Assembly: GCF_027921745.1 (NCBI RefSeq)
Contig: NC_079239.1
Span: forward strand, 833,501-897,500
Direction: 5' to 3'
Length of the DNA stretch: 64,000 nucleotides
DNA from: Schizosaccharomyces osmophilus
Taxonomy: Eukaryota > Ascomycota > Schizosaccharomycetes > Schizosaccharomycetales > Schizosaccharomycetaceae
Both the position numbers and the translations under genes were made by a program. Positions 31,833-42,970 of the stretch are shown piece after piece. Numbering within the stretch: position 1 is the stretch's first letter; each line of letters starts with the position of its first letter. Under the pieces are notes generated by a model. The model was not told the DNA's origin and ran no database searches. It saw only the letters and a list, made by a program, of their open reading frames with translations.

Positions 31833-32903
31833 CTATTTTTTTGTTTGAGATTCCAAAAGGGCATAAATTGTCATAAGAGCAGTTTGGTTCGACTCGGAAG
31901 TTCCTGTAACATTCAGTAAAGTCACATTGGATTGAGGATCACCATGCTCAATGCCAACATGGACGTTAGCTGACTGAGATATTTCTTGGAGTTTTGTTGG
32001 CTAATAAAAGTTAGTATTATTATTTTAGTTAATAAAATTGAAATGGGTACATACGATTTGAGAAAGCACAGCTTCAAGGACGTCTGATGGTACAGACAAC
32101 TTCTGTGTGATGATTTGAGTCGAGGCCGCATTTAATGGAATAGACGGCCCTGAATATGGAAAGTATTGAGATGCTCGCAAAGGATCAGAGTTACCTCCTG
32201 CTGTAGTGAGAGCTAAAGGGGTTACACCGTACGGATTCTCAGGTGTGACCATAGTGCTGTTGGGATGCAAAACACCAAATAAAGAAGGTGATCCATAAAC
32301 ACCATAAGCAGCATCTGGAATATAAGGGACAACGTTGATACCTGAAATGATACGGCTTCTTGACAAGAGCTCATTTAAGAAAGTTTCTAGGACAGTAGAC
32401 GATTCTTGCAAAGATGTCTCGAGAATAACAGAGCGTTCCATTGAACGAGGTAAAAGAGAGCTGCTTAATAACAGACGAGAGGAAGAAGATACGGAATGAA
32501 GGTGAGGTATTAAGTGCTGATTCATCCATGTTTTTGAGCCAAGTAAAACATTTGAAAAAGCAAAACTGAAAATCAGATTGCTATCGTTTTCATTGAAGGA
32601 TCTAATAGCTTGAGCAATAGCTGGTAATGCTTGCGAAAGATTATTTAGGCTTGAATGACAAAGTAGTACTTTTCTAGAGGTGTTCGAAGACACCAACGTT
32701 TCAGCACGTATCTGACCATCTAGTAATATATTCTTTTGTTCCTCTTCTCCTACACTCATCCATGCTTCATATTGCTGAGCACTTAAAAGCAATTTCACTG
32801 TTATTGAGTTCCCGTCCGTCCCAAATGCTTGCTGTATATTCAGTACAGGGGGATGTAAAAGGTCTACAGATGCTGTAGAAACATATTTTGACCCAGATTC
32901 CAT
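31833..32903 (-). CDS. usp108: U1 snRNP-associated protein Usp108, two exons
   Basis: Exons 32903-32055 and 32000-31833 join to 338 residues; the 54-base intron has a GTATGT donor, ACTAAC branch and TAG acceptor. The C-terminal segment across the splice, LSVPSDVLEAVLSQI then KLQEISQSANVHVGI then VTLLNVTGTSESNQTAL, has a KH-like alternation, though without a clear GxxG loop. A second such region may lie near residues 35-95. Naming rests on gene order between arp42 and pup1 and general make-up. In S. pombe Usp108 is a U1 snRNP component. Confidence 0.75.
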
Positions 32904-33500
32904 TACAAATACACCAAAAGAATTTTACGTTTTCTTTGCCAAAAAGCAAATTGCTTTTCAAGTTCCTTATTGATCTCACAAGCAATAGCACAGCACGGCC
33001 CATCTCGGTATTTGGATTTTAGTATGCTCTCTTTCCGTGTGACAAAAAATCCATAAAAGCAATGGCTGCGCGTTTCAAACATATTATTTCCTTGTATGAA
33101 TGAAATTATTATAGTTTTTCTGCAATGGTTTTGGGAAACAGGGCATAGTGCGTAGGAAGCTCTTACGGTGAGATAGTCAATATATATGCATAAGATGTTC
33201 TATTAATCGTTAAAAATGAATATATTTCTATGGAAACTAGAGGGACATATGGGAATTGAAAGCTGGTGCTTCTTTATAGAGGACAGCAAAAAGGGCAGAA
33301 GTCATTCTCATAACATAGAAGAAAGGTAGCAAGCACGAATAATTTTCAAAAGAAAGTCGATTCTTTGCATCCTAGCGTAGCGTCATAAACTAAAAATAAG
33401 AAAATAGCACTGAATATAGATTCGGCGGAAGTATAAACAAACTGCAGATATTTTAGAAACTGCTATACTTCTTTTTTTTTTGCAAAGAAACCTCAACTTT
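32904..33500. other. usp108 upstream region and pup1 3' flank
   Basis: Both neighbours are on the minus strand. There is a T-tract just after the pup1 stop (33472-33482). No coding or RNA feature supported. Confidence 0.5.
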
Positions 33501-34499
33501 TTAAACGTCGACTTCCATTTCGTCCAATGTTTCGACTGTAACAAACTTATGGATGTCTTCTCGTAAAACAGCTGTGGTACCGCGCTCGTACTTGTAGTTC
33601 TGCTCCTTCTTAGCACGCTCGTTTGGCTTTGAATAGCCACGGTAAGGGGTAGCCTTTTCGTTATCAATAACAACTAAATCACAATTGGAACCAGAACCAA
33701 GATCATTAAAAATACCGGCTTCAATTGCTTCACGAACAAGCTCCATAGCTTCATGGCGTTCTAAATTGGATTTGTACTTGGTTTCAAGGACCGAAATAGC
33801 AGCAAGACTACCAGATCCAAGAGCAACGTAAGGTAGTTTGTCACTGGAACCGTGAGCAGCAATGGTAAACAAGTGTGGGCCCTTGCAATCATAACCGCCG
33901 AGGACGAGGTAAGCTCCGATATGACCTTGGTAACGGAATAGGTGCTGCTTCAACATTGTCAGGGCAGTCGCCACTCTTGGCTTCCGATTCACATACATAG
34001 AATGCAACTCTACGTTTGATGAAATCATCGAGGTTACGAATTCCGTATCAGCAGCGGTACCAGCACCAGCACACCAGATATTAGGAGAAACTAAATGTAA
34101 CTTTCTGCCTGTAATAGTTGTTAGCGTCTGTACATATTGTAAGATAGTGTTGTCCTTTTGCAATTTCCATCCAAAACCGTCCATAAGCAATGGAATAGGT
34201 ATTTGACTTCAATAAACATTGAGGATCACCTACTTAGTTGCTCTACAACGTACAGTTTTTATCAGCAATGATAGGTCCAGCAGTAGCTCTTGTATCGGCA
34301 CCCAAAACGATGCAATCTTTGGCAATCACACCAACAATGGTAGTACCAGTAGATGTCGCCTTCGGGGAAGGGAATCCGCGCTCTTGCAAAAGAGCATTTC
34401 TAGTCCTGTTAATCTTCTTAAAACTTCCTAAAACAGTCTGTTTACGTTCCCAAAGCACTTACCTTTGACAGTAATCAAAGTCAAATCCTTTTCTTTCAT
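33501..34499 (-). CDS. pup1: 20S proteasome beta-2 subunit, three exons
   Basis: Exons 34499-34463, 34427-34254 and 34108-33501 join to 272 residues. Introns are 35 and 145 bases, donors GTAAGT and [18 protein letters not shown] shows the autocatalytic cleavage site: Gly 40/Thr 41, with Thr 41 as the mature nucleophile, so the propeptide is 40 residues. Other hallmarks are [28 protein letters not shown] and [13 protein letters not shown]. Beta-2 carries the trypsin-like activity. The 35-base first intron is at the short end for this genus. Confidence 0.94.
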
Positions 34500-34711
34500 T
34501 CAATCCTTTCATATTTGTAGGATTATTTATTATTCAATCTCCAAATTGTATTTGGCAAAGGGATTGTCCAGCGATGTGTGGTTTCCCTCATGAAGGCAGT
34601 ACTCGTTGCTACTCGCAAAAACCAAAATACGATGGACACTCCAGTACACTAAAATGAATTGAAACATCCGTAATCTCACATAAAGTATATGTGTGAGAGT
34701 GTACCCTGAAT

Positions 34712-34728
34712 CACTAAACTTTTTAGTG
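34712..34728. repeat. Short perfect inverted repeat in the divergent promoter
   Basis: CACTAAA (34712-34718) and TTTAGTG (34722-34728) are exact complements around a 3-base loop. Possible dimeric factor site; function unknown. Confidence 0.5.
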
Positions 34729-34892
34729 TGGGTGATTGCATTGCAGGGCAGCAGATATTCAGGAATTGAGACACAAGTACGAACTTACTACTGGGAAAGT
34801 CATTCAGGTGAAGGCAAGAAACTTCATAATTTTGGTGAATCTTGTTGGTGTTAAAAGGGTTCAAGGTGCTCAATCCTCGTTGCTTGAATATA

Positions 34893-34909
34893 AATATATA
34901 TATATATAT
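34893..34909. repeat. AT dinucleotide microsatellite
   Basis: About eight AT units upstream of nup146. Probably just promoter AT-richness. Confidence 0.7.
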
Positions 34910-35021
34910 TTACATACTTTTGAAACTGAACAAGCGTTTATTTACAAGTCTTGCAGGTCCTAGTCTGCAACACTAAAGTACTGAAAATAAGGATCTTCTT
35001 GGACGCCTATTTGTATATGAA

Positions 35022-38000
35022 ATGAATACTGAAAATCCATTTGCGGCTCTTAGTCCAAGCCCAGCACCTTTTGCTGCTACTGCAGGTTATGAAGAAATTG
35101 AAGAAGTAGACACATCGGTATGTCATGTTTTCTCCAACTTTGAGTATACTCTAACTTGCTTTTCTTTTTAGAAATATTTGTTTTCTGCCCTAAAAATTGG
35201 CACTACCATTTCACTTGGTCAACCAATGTCCTCAGACCCTCCAGCTAAATCATATTTGTTTTCCATTCACAACTCGAGTGGACGGTTTGTCGCAGGTGTT
35301 CCCAATGGTCTTGTTCTAGGCTCTACTTCATTTTTACACAAGTTCCTCGATGAGGCCCCGATGAACGCAGGCCCTCAACAACTTCCACTATCGTCTGAAG
35401 TTGTCCACCTTACTATTCCAAATGCAAACTTCTCTTTTGTTGATTTTACTTCCAAAGGAACATGTGTTGTGGCATATAGCCTCTCTTCTCAAGAATTTAT
35501 TGTCTTTGATACGGCCTCCTGTTTACTGGGTAATGTCAATCCCCGCTGGAAAATTCAAGTGCCGAACTTGGACTTCATTCTTCCAAATCCAGAAGACGAT
35601 GATCTTATTGCTCTTCATTTAACTACGCTAGAGTTATGTATCTTTAGCATTTCTCAGTCGACCATACATTCTCCAATAGCCAGAGAAGCTACCACCATAG
35701 CTTGGTCAAGGCGCGGTAAGCAATGTGCTGTAGGATTTTTAAATGGTTCTATAGTTCAGTATACTCCCGATGGACAAGCTAAAAAGGAAATTGCTACTCC
35801 TTCTGGATTACAAGGTTTTTATGTCCAGGATATTGCATGGGTGCAAAATCGTGAGTTCATTGTCTATTATAGTCCTACATCAACATTGGCAAACAGTGAA
35901 CCTGAACACGAGTCGGTTTGCTATATTATTAGTTTGGGACTGGATCAATCAGTTAGTTATAAAACTGCGACAGATCCGACTCCTCCGTTTGGCGCTGACT
36001 ATCGTCATGATCACCATTATTTCTCCTTCCTTCAATCTTGGAGTCCAAATATAATATCTTTAGCAATCGTGTCAGCAAGTTCAAGCTCGGATATCGGTCT
36101 CTTTGCTCATCTGGTAGACTCAAACTCATGGAAGAGCTTGGTCATTTCCGAAGAAACAAAGAGAGCCTCTCTTCCATATTCTCAGGAAAAGGAGCAAGAT
36201 ACTTCTCCTTTGTCTCTCAGTTTAGACCTTACTTCTACAGAAAGAGTCCAGAAGCCATTGAGCCCAGCAGAATTTCCTGCGGACTGCCCTCCTCTCCCAA
36301 TTCTATGGATTTATGATACTGACTATCAGCTTTCGGGATTTCGATTCATTTATACCGATGCTATTACGGAAAATTCGATTTATCCTGAAATGGTCGTAGC
36401 CAAAAACATTTCGGGTTCTGAGACTGTTCGAACCTCTAACAATGAAAACGTTAATTCTTTTGCTTCTTTTTCAAACCCTCCTAAACCAGGCTCCCAAATG
36501 TCGTTTGGTGCCTTTCAAACTCAGAATCCTGCGAAAACATCGGCTTTTGGTCTTAACCAAGGCTCTCCTTTTGAAGCAGCGAACACAGCTCCGAAGTTTG
36601 GTGAGTCTTCATTCTCATTTAAAGTAAATTCCGCCCCTGCAAACAATGCGTTTTCGTCTAATAATTCCTTCTCTGGTTTTGGAACGAAACCTACTTCTTC
36701 CGCTTTTTCTTCTTTTGCTAGTACATCAACTCCCGCTAATTTATCTAACGTTCCAAAGGATAATGAAGCATCCTCGATTTTTGGAAATGCTAAAGGCACT
36801 GATAAACAGTCATCCTTGTTTTCTTCTGTTCCTCCTGAAAAAGCAGAGCCTGAAGAAGATATGGAATCAGACGTGGAGAGTGAAAAAGTCGAGTCACTAG
36901 CCAATGCCGATGCTGATCCTTCCGCGAATGAACCTGGTAATAGTAATATTAACTGGGGAAGTGGTTTATTTGGTAATGCTACCCAGCCCTCATTTTCCTT
37001 TGGCCTTAGTCTAGACGACAAAACACCGAAAGAAAACTTTTCTATTTTTGGTAATAAGCCGAAAACTACGACTGCATCATCTACTACTCAAGCGTCGGCT
37101 AAACCATTTTCCTTTGCACCCACAGATAAATCAGTCTTCAGCTCTCCTTATAAGCCAATAACTCCAGGATATGATGAGTTGCCAAGAAATGAGTCTGTAA
37201 CTAAGGAAAGTACCGAAGAAAAAGACCTCGAAAAGGACATTGCTGCTGAGGTGCTTGAGGGGAATACCTCAAAGGGCTCGCCAGAGAAGGAGGAAACAGA
37301 TAAAAGGCCTACAGAGGATACAGCCGACAAAGGTCCGCTACAATCAGACAATAAGGAGTTTGTTGAAGAAGACGATAAAGTGCCTGAGAAGGAGGAAACA
37401 GATAAAAGGCCTACAGAGGCTACAGCCGACAAAGGTCCGCTACAGTCAGACAACAAGGAGTTTGTTGAAGAAGACGATAAAGTGCCTGAGAAGGAGGAAA
37501 CAGATAAAAGGCCTACAGAGGCTACAGCCGACAAAGGTCCGCTACAGTCAGACAACAAGGAGTTTGTTAAAGAAAATGATAAAGTGCTTGAGGAGGAGGA
37601 AACAGATGAGAAACGTGCAGAACCTATCTTAGACGAAGGTTTCACAGATTATGTGAAATCCGAAAAAGCTACCGATGTTAATGAAACCAATCTTGAAAAT
37701 GATCGACAATCTCCCTTTATAGAGGAATTGAACGATGATGCCGATGAAGTTGATTCAGCGATAATGCCGAAGGAAAGTTCTTCTATGACTGACAGTAAGC
37801 TCCTAGATACTGAAGTTGATGAGGGTGAAAATCCATCTGGCGAGGTATCAAACGAAACGAATGAAAGTGAAGGTTGGGAAAAGATTGAAGCTATAGGAAA
37901 CGATTATGACGAAGCTTTGACCACGAAGTCCGAAGACAACCATGAGGATGTATCGCAGGCTCCTGTTATGCCTGAAGAGAAACCAACAAAAGCAGAGATG

Positions 38001-39023
38001 GAAAGAGAGGCTTTGACTGATGAGGATATTGAAAAGCAACCTGCTGGAATTCCAATCAAAGAGTCAAAGAACTTACCTTTCAAAACTAATAACAATGAAA
38101 GTGTTATCAACAAAGAATTTAAACATGAAGAAGTTTCTGAAAACTCTTTTGTCAATGAAGCTCCTAAGCCCTTAGAGAAAAAGCCTGTTCTTCTTCAAGC
38201 TCCAGATTTATTAGAAGATATGCAGGAGGCAGTTAGTACTGAATCCAACCCAATGGTAAATGCATTTGAAAATGTATACTTACAATTCGAGGCAGAGTTG
38301 GATCTAGTGTCCCGAAATATGGAAAAGCTAATTCATTATGTAAATGACCAATCCAATACCGGATATTCTAATGATATATATCCAAACATGACTTGTCTTT
38401 TTGATGATACTCAAGTATTGGAAAGTTTGCTTGATAAAGTAAGTTTATGGACATCTGGGAAAAGCGAATATGACAGAAAACTTGATGCTTTACGTGTGAC
38501 GCTCGTACGACTGAATGCTAAAAGAGTACAAATTCAAAGACTCATATACGCTCATACAGATCCTGTGTTTGTCAATCGACTTAAACTGCGGCAGTTAGGC
38601 CCTGAAGCACTTCGGCGACAAAAAGAGCTTCGTGTTTCCATGGAAAAGGTTCAAAGACTTATGACCTCCGCTGAAAACATGGCATACGATGTGCGCTTAA
38701 GCGACGTACAAAGCCGTAAACGCTTAAGCCTGGCTTCAATAGAAGTTGCATGCAGTCGTATTGCTACTGTTTTAAGTCAGCGAGAGCGAGAATTATTTAA
38801 GCTCGAAGCTGAAGTTAAAGGGTTGTCTAGCTCAAGCGGCAAAGGACCTTTTATGATGAATGACTTGAGTTCCAGTTTAACAAGTTCACTCGAAAAAGGA
38901 TCAGATTCTCTTGTTGAGCTACGCGAAGGTTCCAGATCATTAGCTAAACCGGAAACGCAACGTCAAGATGACTTTTGCGACCTTATCTTTAACAGTCTGT
39001 GTCTTTTAAAGAATAAAACCTAA
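35022..39023 (+). CDS. nup146: Nucleoporin Nup146 (Nup159/Nup214 family)
   Basis: Exon 1 is 35022-35117 and exon 2 is 35172-39023; total 1315 residues against about 1325 recalled for S. pombe. The N-terminal about 400 residues form a beta-propeller-like region (TTIAWSRRGKQCAVGFLNG). Residues about 420-700 hold FG repeats (FGLNQGSPF, SGFGTKP, GSGLFGNA). Next comes an acidic Glu/Lys/Thr linker with a tandem 34-residue repeat, and then a C-terminal coiled coil (about 1040-1250) that in this family docks to the Nup82 complex. It sits on the cytoplasmic face of the pore and recruits the mRNA-export helicase Dbp5. Divergent from pup1. Confidence 0.92.
37284..37589 (+). repeat. Tandem 102-bp (34-residue) repeat in nup146
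   Basis: Three units spaced exactly 102 bases apart (starts 37284, 37386, 37488), each coding KEETDKRPTE-A/D-TADKGPLQS and onward. Copies 2 and 3 are almost identical at the DNA level, and the third tails off into divergent sequence. Recent in-frame duplication; copy number may vary between strains. Confidence 0.93.
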
Positions 39024-39487
39024 GAGACCTTCATGAAATGTTTTATTGGATCTTTAAAAGGGTACATCACATTGTATAGAATAAAATAGATTTATATTGG
39101 AGTCGTTTAATTTATGTTTTAAAAAACTCTATAAAGAAATATACAAAATAAATTAAAACAACTAATTTTGTATGAATACATAATATTCCTCATTAAGTTC
39201 ACCTTATGAATTCTGCTAACCTGATCTGTAGACGATCAATACCAAGTATTTTAGACACTAGATATACAGTTTGGGTACGTATACAAGATGTATCGATAAT
39301 TTCTATCGGTAGACGAAAGACTATTTTATAGAGTGCTAAGTCTCTATATCTTTCTTGTGAATTGGAATACTAATTTATAGTTCCGACCAACATTGAAACC
39401 TTTAAGAGCACTTATAATACATAGTGCTATAAAAACCTAGTGTGTCTATTTAGAGTTTAAAAAAAAATTGTTTGATTAATAACAAAT
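39024..39487. promoter_or_regulatory. gpd2 promoter region
   Basis: A 6-base inverted repeat AGCACT/AGTGCT (39407-39428) sits immediately before a TATA-like CTATAAAAA (39428-39436), about 50 bases before the start codon. No gene seen. Confidence 0.5.
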
Positions 39488-40609
39488 ATGAGTGGAGCAT
39501 CTTTTAATCGTCTTAGTGCTTTGTCACATACCCTTCAAAAACAATTCACATCCAAGCGTGTTTCTGTTGGAGTTATCGGCTCTGGTAATTGGGGTACTGC
39601 CATCGCAAAAATATGCGGAGAAAATGCTGAAGCTCATCCGGAACTCTTTCATCCTCAAGTTCACATGTGGATGTATGAAGAAAACGTCGAACACCTTGGC
39701 GAAACTCGCAAACTTACCGAGATATTTAATTCGACTCATGAAAATATAAAGTATCTGAAGGGTGTTCAGTGTCCCTCTAATGTTTATGCCAACCCCGATA
39801 TTCGCGACGTTGGAGCCAGAAGTGATGTCCTTATATGGGTCCTTCCCCATCAGTTCGTTGTGCGAGTCTGCGATCAACTAAAAGGTCACTTGAAGAAAGA
39901 TGCCGTTGCTATTTCTTGTATCAAAGGAGTCTCAGTCAGTGCCGACCGGGTTCGTCTTTTTTCGGACATCATTCAGGAACGTACCGGTATGTACTGTGGT
40001 GTTCTTTCCGGAGCAAACATCGCCAGTGAGGTAGCAAAGGAAAAATTTTGTGAAACAACTATTGGGTACGATCCTGATAATTCAGTAAATCCTTTATATA
40101 CTCCTAACACCATACGTTCTGTGTTCAATCGACCCTACTTCCGTGTTCAAGTAGTCAAAGATGTTCCCGGTGTAGCTTTAGGTGGTGCCTTGAAGAACAT
40201 CGTCGCCGTTGCTGCTGGTATTATTGATGGACTTGAACTGGGCGATAATACAAAATCGGCCATTATGAGAATTGGCCTTGCAGAAATGCAAAAGTTTGGT
40301 GCTATGTTTTTTGATTGTGATCGTCTTACAATGAGTGAAGAATCTTGTGGTATTGCCGATTTGATCACCACTTGTCTTGGTGGTCGTAACCGTAAATGTG
40401 CTGTTGCTTTTGTTAAAACTGGCAAGCCTATGCATGTATTGGAGAACGAGCTTCTGAATGGCCAAAAGTTGCAAGGTGCAGCTACTGCTAAAGAAGTTCA
40501 CGAATTTTTGGAGCATCAAAATAAGGTGGATGAATTTCCTCTTTTCAAAGCCGTGTACAATATTGTCTTTAAAAATCTTCCTCCGAATAAACTACTGGAA
40601 GCTATTTAA
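39488..40609 (+). CDS. gpd2: NAD-dependent glycerol-3-phosphate dehydrogenase
   Basis: 373 residues, single exon, the same length as S. pombe Gpd2. The Rossmann loop is VIGSGNWGTAIAK (Gly 31 to Gly 36). The catalytic-domain signature GVALGGALKNIVAVAAG and AIMRIGLAEMQKFGAMF are present. The enzyme turns dihydroxyacetone phosphate into glycerol-3-phosphate for lipid synthesis and glycerol production. The 22-residue lead before the Rossmann fold is Ser/Gln/Lys-rich with no clear targeting signal. Gene order separates gpd2 from gpd1. Confidence 0.95.
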   Translation: MSGASFNRLSALSHTLQKQFTSKRVSVGVIGSGNWGTAIAKICGENAEAHPELFHPQVHMWMYEENVEHLGETRKLTEIFNSTHENIKYLKGVQCPSNVYANPDIRDVGARSDVLIWVLPHQFVVRVCDQLKGHLKKDAVAISCIKGVSVSADRVRLFSDIIQERTGMYCGVLSGANIASEVAKEKFCETTIGYDPDNSVNPLYTPNTIRSVFNRPYFRVQVVKDVPGVALGGALKNIVAVAAGIIDGLELGDNTKSAIMRIGLAEMQKFGAMFFDCDRLTMSEESCGIADLITTCLGGRNRKCAVAFVKTGKPMHVLENELLNGQKLQGAATAKEVHEFLEHQNKVDEFPLFKAVYNIVFKNLPPNKLLEAI

Positions 40610-41381
40610 TTTTACAAACACCTTTTGATGAGGTTATTATCTTTATAGTTTCATATCACATTTAGTCGATGATGAGGGCGTAGACAAGAAATATAATTGT
40701 ATTAGACTGCGAATTAAGTCGAACTTTAAATTCACTGTTTTTGTCTTGGGTAAATCTGTTACTGATGCCTACTATTTTATTCCTGCGTCCAATTCAATAT
40801 TTGGTTGATAGTTAGTAAAAAAAATTTTTTTTTGTTTTCAACAATGTTGAAAAAACTGAATGAACTTTTTAAGTAGCTCAAAAATGTAAGTTGATTAAAC
40901 CTGTCTTGGTACTCTTGGCCGAATTCCTCTCACTTTACTTTCCCATACATTTCCGAAACTTGCTGTACCCCAATAAAGTATTTGCGTTGAACAACACTTT
41001 TCTTCCTTGGTTTTATTTCTAATTTGTTTTAAAACTATCTATTCAATGTACGTTACTGTCTAAAAACAATTTTCAGGGAATTTATCATCATCAAGGCAAG
41101 AGCGTGTTGTCAATACCTGTGGTTTCTATTTCAGTTTGCAAACTGTTTGATCTTTTTTACATAATTACCAAAAAGTCGTTCACTTATTTTGGATTTCGTT
41201 TATTTGAAAGTTCAAGGTGTATATTCGATTTATAGTGAAGGAGGGTAATCCTTTTCCAAATAGCAGGTTCTATATTCTTTCTTTACACTTTTGCTTTCAT
41301 TTATAATACCCAAGATTCCTTATCGTTACCTATAACTAAGGTGTCGATCATTCATATATCTGTTTTTCAAAAACAAGAAAG
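40610..41381. other. Intergenic region gpd2-TBC gene
   Basis: 770 bases without a gene. It contains an A8T9 tract (about 40818-40833) directly followed by a 19-base perfect palindrome (separate entry). Long T-rich stretches suggest a nucleosome-poor promoter. Confidence 0.5.
40835..40853. repeat. 19-base perfect palindrome
   Basis: TTTTCAACA (40835-40843), one central A, then TGTTGAAAA (40845-40853): an exact inverted repeat. Could be a dimeric regulator site or a chance palindrome beside an A/T tract. Confidence 0.6.
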
Positions 41382-42785
41382 ATGGAATCATTGGAAAGCG
41401 TCAACGCAAATAGTGGATCTACGGTGAGGAAGAGCTGGTGGTGGAGCACAAAAAGAAAGGGATACCAGGCTCCAGGTCCTTCAAAAAGTAGCTCATCTGG
41501 AAGGCGATCATCAGATGAAATCATTCCAGACGAATTAGTTGTCCTGGATGAGTCTTCTTTATGTAACGTTCCTATGGAGCTTCCTACAGGTGTATCCAAT
41601 GATACAGCTTCGAAAAGTTTTTCTAAACTTTCTCGCGAAGACCAGATGCTTAGTTTACGACTAAACTCTGTTCACGAATCAATGTTCAAAAAAGTCCCGC
41701 GTCAATTTACAGATGCCCTTCTTGATCCCGGTCCTCCGAGTAAGGAAAAGCAAGCTGTTCTTTCCGTTGGTAGACCCTCTTGGCTTCCTCCCAAATCGAA
41801 GGCGGAAGAAAAGCAACACCTCCGAGAATTTGAACAAATCAGGAGAACTGCTTTAAAGCATGATAAATTAAATGAAAAGGAAAAGATTAAAAAAATGGAA
41901 CAGCAGCGGAAAAAGAATCAACACCTAGTTGAATTTTGGGATCGTTACATATTTCGTTATTGGCCTGATAGCCTTACATCCTCCAAAGTTGCTGGTATTT
42001 GGAGAGAAGGCATTCCTTTTCGTATTCGTGGCAAGGCATGGCAAAAAGTAATTGGAAACCACTTGCAGTTAGATTATCAAACTTTCTTTCTTGCATGCGA
42101 AAGTGCGAAAAAACTTGCGCATTCTAATGAAAATGACCAGACCCAAGATATTAATATGTTCAGCCATGATAAGAGCGCCCTCGAAGTAGATATTGAAAGC
42201 ACGATACCTCACTTACATTTATTCCAAAAAGGAGAGGCCCTTCACAATGATCTGATACAATTAGTATCAGCGTTCTCGGCATATCGATACAACGTCCGCT
42301 ATGTTCCTGGTAGTACCTTTGTTGGAGCCTTGGTATTGCTGAATATGAATTTAACATCTGCTTTCAATGCGATGGTTAACCTTTTAGATCGTCCTTTTAT
42401 GCATGCCGTTTACACTCAGGATAAAGAAGCATTAGCTTCGTTTACAAATTTGTTTCTGAGCTCGTTAAAGAAATCACTTCCAGAATTGGCAACCCATTTT
42501 CAATTCACTTTACAGATTCAGCCAGACGAGTATTTATATCCTTTATTGCAAAGATTTTTCATTCCCATGAACTCGGTAGACATTTCTTCTCGAATTATGG
42601 ATTGTTATTTGTTTGAAGAAGATCCATTCTTGATTAAAGTGCTTGTGGCATTGTTTTCACAGTTGAAATATAAGTTGCTGGAAAACGATTTTCGTTTGTT
42701 GCAAAATACTTTGTTTTATCAGCCTTGGGAGCTTGGTAAAGAGGATGAGTTTATGAAAAAGGTTTTTGAAGCTTCTATCTCTTAA
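41382..42785 (+). CDS. TBC-domain protein, apparently without catalytic fingers
   Basis: 467 residues, single exon, matching the gene I recall as SPAC23D3.03c. The N-terminus is Ser-rich and basic with a helical stretch (about 145-180). The TBC domain starts near residue 205 with GIPFRIRGKAWQKVIGN. The usual Arg finger (IxxDxxR) reads VDIES: Asp 270 is kept but Ser 273 stands where Arg should be. The Gln finger (YxQ) reads RYVPG: Pro 309 instead of Gln. It is therefore unlikely to be an ordinary Rab GAP and may bind Rabs without catalysis. The substitutions lie in a fully open frame with normal codon use, so this is not a pseudogene. Confidence 0.88.
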   Translation: MESLESVNANSGSTVRKSWWWSTKRKGYQAPGPSKSSSSGRRSSDEIIPDELVVLDESSLCNVPMELPTGVSNDTASKSFSKLSREDQMLSLRLNSVHESMFKKVPRQFTDALLDPGPPSKEKQAVLSVGRPSWLPPKSKAEEKQHLREFEQIRRTALKHDKLNEKEKIKKMEQQRKKNQHLVEFWDRYIFRYWPDSLTSSKVAGIWREGIPFRIRGKAWQKVIGNHLQLDYQTFFLACESAKKLAHSNENDQTQDINMFSHDKSALEVDIESTIPHLHLFQKGEALHNDLIQLVSAFSAYRYNVRYVPGSTFVGALVLLNMNLTSAFNAMVNLLDRPFMHAVYTQDKEALASFTNLFLSSLKKSLPELATHFQFTLQIQPDEYLYPLLQRFFIPMNSVDISSRIMDCYLFEEDPFLIKVLVALFSQLKYKLLENDFRLLQNTLFYQPWELGKEDEFMKKVFEASIS

Positions 42786-42970
42786 AACAAATTCAAAAGT
42801 AAAACGTCAAGTCTTTATATTTATTTTGTGTAGGATAGCAGTTGGCATTAATACCAGAGAATTCAAGTGAAAATATAAGTTGAGTATTGAATTTTATTAT
42901 TGATAAGTTTAGCAGTTATATCAAAAATATGCGTGAGATAACTTGTTTTGGAATTATGATTTTCGTAACA

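Larger units (their letters stand above)
34500..35021. promoter_or_regulatory. Divergent pup1/nup146 promoter region
   Basis: This holds a perfect 7-base inverted repeat with a 3-base loop, CACTAAA/TTTAGTG at 34712-34728, and an AT dinucleotide run at 34893-34909. No coding feature supported. Confidence 0.5.

Noticed and set aside
34109-34190. Extra N-terminal residues of Pup1 read through from 34190
   Set aside because: This is the second intron read in frame; splicing at GTACGT and TTACAG restores the conserved [12 protein letters not shown] junction.
37148-37645. Ser-rich minus-strand frame inside nup146
   Set aside because: It is the mirror of the Glu/Lys/Thr repeat; long antisense frames are expected opposite such codons.
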